Shown: positions 14,356 to 15,988 of the stretch, piece after piece
How positions within the stretch are numbered: the first letter of the stretch is position 1
How the letters are laid out: the number at the start of each line of letters is the position of its first letter
DNA from: Akkermansiaceae bacterium UBA1518
GTDB lineage: Bacteria > Verrucomicrobiota > Verrucomicrobiia > Verrucomicrobiales > Akkermansiaceae
Reading direction: 5' to 3'
DNA: 15,988 bases
Assembly: GCA_002323895.1 (NCBI GenBank)
Contig: DCQM01000141.1
Span: 1-15,988 of the forward strand
Made by a program: the position numbers and the translations under genes
The notes under the pieces: model-generated
The model's input: the letters and a program-made list of their open reading frames with translations, nothing else
Told to the model about the DNA's origin: nothing
Databases searched by the model: none

Positions 14356-15711
14356 ATGAATGGGACCGGATTGGATCGTCGAAATTTTCTTCGAGGGCTT
14401 GGAGCAGCGGTTGGGCTGCCTGCTTTGGAGTCGGTGACTCCGCTTATGGCGGCTACAACAAAGGGGGTTGCTTCGACTGCGAATGGCAGTCCGCTCCGCA
14501 TGGCCTATCTTTATATTCCGAATGGGGTGAACCTTGAGCATTGGAAGCCGAAGGGCAAGGGCAGTAACTATGAGCTTGGTAAAAGTATGAAGGCGCTCGA
14601 GGGTCTGAAAGGGGATATGCAGATCTACTCCGGCTTATCTCACGAAAATGCGACCCCGGGCAAGGATGGCGCAGGGGATCACGCTCGGAGTAGCGCTACT
14701 TTCCTTACAGGTCAGCGTGCTAGAAAGACATCAGGTTCTGACATCAAGGTTGGTACTTCAGTTGATCAAATTGCGGCGCAACTCGTCCGTGACAAGACTC
14801 GTCTGTCTTCGCTCGAGCTGACTTGTGACGGGGTCCGAAAGTCCGGACGCTGTGACTCAGGCTACTCTTGCGCATACCAATTCAACCTTTCGTGGAGATC
14901 AGAAAATCAGCCCAATACGCCTGAGGCTAATCCACGGCTCGTTTTTGAACGTCTCTTTGGAGCAGGTTCGACAGAAGAGCGAGCAAGGGGGCTCGCCCAG
15001 CGTCGCGCGACCCAAAAGTCCATTTTAGATTTTATCTCAGATGATGCTAAAGCAATGCACAAGCATCTGGGCCGGAATGATCAGCACAAGCTTGAAGAAT
15101 ACCTCACAGGAGTGAGGGAAATTGAGCGCCAAATCCAAAAGAGTGAATCGTTGGGGAGATCACTTGACCCAGGTGTGAGCGCGCCCGAGGGGCAGCCAAA
15201 AAATTATAAGGACCATATGCGCCTCCTCATGGACATGATGGTTCTTGCCTTCCAGACTGATAGCACGCGGATTTCGACCTTTCTCTTAGCCCACGATGGC
15301 AGTAACCGTTCGTTTAAGGAAATCGGCGTATCTGAAGGTCACCACCATATTTCCCACCATAAGCGCCGTCAGGAGAATTTGGATAAGATCCAAAAGATCG
15401 ATCAATTTTACATTGAGCAATTAGCCTACTTTATGCAAAAAATGAAAGCAACTGAGGATACTGACGGGAAGTCGTTGCTTCATAATTCCATGATTGTTTA
15501 CGGGAGTGGGATTGCCGATGGCGACCGTCACAGCCATAGCGACCTTCCGGTTATCTTGGCTGGCAATGGAGGGGGTGCTTTTGAGACTGGCCGCCACGTT
15601 GATCTTGGTGAGGAAGTTCCTTTGTCTAACCTCTACGTTCGGATGCTCAACGAATTTGGTTCCAATGCCAAGAGCTTTGGAGATTCGACAGGTGCCTTGA
15701 AAAAAATCTAG
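14356..15711 (+). CDS. DUF1552 family protein, Tat-exported
   Basis: A 451-residue protein of the DUF1552 family, widespread in Planctomycetota and Verrucomicrobiota; the function is not established. A twin-arginine signal (DRRNFLRG, 7-14, then hydrophobic 15-24) ends near LMAA (30-33), so it is exported folded. Family landmarks are YIPNGVNLEHWKP (53-65), the IYSGLSHENA region (90-99), GDHARSSATFLTG (107-119), SLELTCDG (152-159), the His cluster EGHHHISHH (327-335) and DRHSHSDLPVILAGNGGG (390-407). The last resembles C-terminal motifs of DUF1501 proteins in the alkaline-phosphatase clan, which hints at a metal site but does not prove an enzyme activity. In this phylum such genes often follow a large DUF1592/DUF1587-type cytochrome-like gene. 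None is adjacent here: upstream is divergent apt and downstream a convergent gene. The ATG at 14356 has no Shine-Dalgarno sequence; its match to the Tat n-region supports it. Confidence 0.9.
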   Translation: MNGTGLDRRNFLRGLGAAVGLPALESVTPLMAATTKGVASTANGSPLRMAYLYIPNGVNLEHWKPKGKGSNYELGKSMKALEGLKGDMQIYSGLSHENATPGKDGAGDHARSSATFLTGQRARKTSGSDIKVGTSVDQIAAQLVRDKTRLSSLELTCDGVRKSGRCDSGYSCAYQFNLSWRSENQPNTPEANPRLVFERLFGAGSTEERARGLAQRRATQKSILDFISDDAKAMHKHLGRNDQHKLEEYLTGVREIERQIQKSESLGRSLDPGVSAPEGQPKNYKDHMRLLMDMMVLAFQTDSTRISTFLLAHDGSNRSFKEIGVSEGHHHISHHKRRQENLDKIQKIDQFYIEQLAYFMQKMKATEDTDGKSLLHNSMIVYGSGIADGDRHSHSDLPVILAGNGGGAFETGRHVDLGEEVPLSNLYVRMLNEFGSNAKSFGDSTGALKKI

Positions 15712-15789
15712 AGATTAGGGAATACCGATAAAAAGACTGCCTCAGATTTTTCCGAAGCAGCTCATGATTTATGATCGGGTTCTTTTCTG

Positions 15790-15988
15790 TTAGTTGGGAA
15801 CGACAAAGATTTTTTTCGTAGTTGGATCAGTTGCTAGCTGTCCAGGTTTTAACCCAGTAGTGCGGATCTTGTTGTAAGGCTTGTGAGGGCTTATAACGAC
15901 ACCCGGAGTTCCGGTCGGTTGGGCAGTAGGGTAATTTCTATTTACGGGAGCTGGGGCCGTTGTGGGAGCTGGGGCTGTTGTGGGAGCT
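15790..15988 (-). CDS. 3' end of an exported-type protein with PAPTTA repeats (5' end outside window)
   Basis: A minus-strand frame enters at the right edge and stops at TAA 15790-15792, giving 65 visible residues. It begins in a low-complexity Ala/Pro/Thr linker (APTTAPAPTTAPAP). It then ends in a compact module with SPHKPYNKIRTTGLKPGQLA and TKKIFVVPN. The layout, linker plus a short module ending in KIFxVP, is one I associate with small exported or lipid-anchored proteins of Verrucomicrobiota, where it may sit at the cell envelope. The N-terminus, and any signal peptide or lipobox, is not in the window. The gene converges on the DUF1552 gene, 78 nt apart. The coding assignment rests on the repeat periodicity, the clean frame and the familiar C-terminal motif. 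Confidence 0.65.
   Translation of the reverse strand, partial: APTTAPAPTTAPAPVNRNYPTAQPTGTPGVVISPHKPYNKIRTTGLKPGQLATDPTTKKIFVVPN
15946..15988. repeat. 18-bp tandem repeat coding for PAPTTA
   Basis: Two units of GGGAGCTGGGGCYGTTGT (15946-15963 and 15964-15981), which differ at one base, are followed by a partial third unit (15982-15988). The 18-bp period keeps the minus-strand frame and encodes a repeating Ala-Pro-Thr hexapeptide linker. The array runs past the window edge, so its total copy number is unknown. Confidence 0.85.

Noticed and set aside
14173..14541. Minus-strand open frames across the apt/DUF1552 intergenic region
   Set aside because: They run into the Tat signal coding region of DUF1552 antisense, have Arg/Ser-rich shadow composition and show no ribosome binding site.
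15737..15760. Inverted repeat CTGCCTCAG / CCGAAGCAG after the DUF1552 gene as a terminator
   Set aside because: Two of nine pairs mismatch and no T-tract follows on either strand.
1..15988. Mobile elements, CRISPR arrays, defence systems or biosynthetic clusters
   Set aside because: Both strands were read; no transposase, integrase, spaced direct repeats, Cas, restriction or synthase-type genes were recognised.

Overview
The window looks like chromosomal DNA of a Verrucomicrobiota bacterium, or a close Planctomycetota-Verrucomicrobiota relative. The basis is protein style, not a database search. It carries a large exported CotH/lamin-tail/chitobiase-C protein, a LamG exoprotein with a C-terminal beta module, a Tat-exported DUF1552 protein, a divergent Nramp-type transporter and a small exported protein ending in a K-I-F-V-V-P motif. 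Few genes have a clear Shine-Dalgarno sequence. I see no transposase, phage gene, rRNA, tRNA or CRISPR array.

Layout. (1) 1-757: the 3' end of a plus-strand LamG exoprotein gene, a strong bidirectional terminator hairpin, then the convergent minus-strand CotH-type gene (755-5128). (2) 5129-5266: a divergent promoter region. It feeds the CotH gene leftwards and a plus-strand run rightwards: M42 aminopeptidase (5267-6346), a Wzz-like two-TM protein (6395-7294), a 714-residue exported protein of unknown function (7361-9505) and a MoxR AAA+ ATPase (9502-10440). The last two genes overlap by ATGA. (3) Minus strand: an Nramp-like transporter (10450-11817) converges on moxR. Upstream of it is an apt-pgi pair (14043 down to 11965) with only 3 nt between the genes. 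(4) 14044-14355: a non-coding or uncertain stretch with one small ORF behind a good GGAGG site. (5) 14356-15711: a Tat-exported DUF1552 protein, converging on the 3' end of a minus-strand PAPTTA-repeat protein at the right edge.

How the genes may work together. apt (adenine salvage) and pgi (glycolysis) look like co-transcribed housekeeping genes. The two left-hand exoproteins share a similar C-terminal beta module and may be handled by the same export or anchoring route. The part least explained by known systems is the Wzz-like/unknown/MoxR cassette. It has a MoxR ATPase but none of the usual DUF58, VWA or transglutaminase partners in view. Its tightly coupled partner is instead a large exported protein apparently built from divergent repeats.
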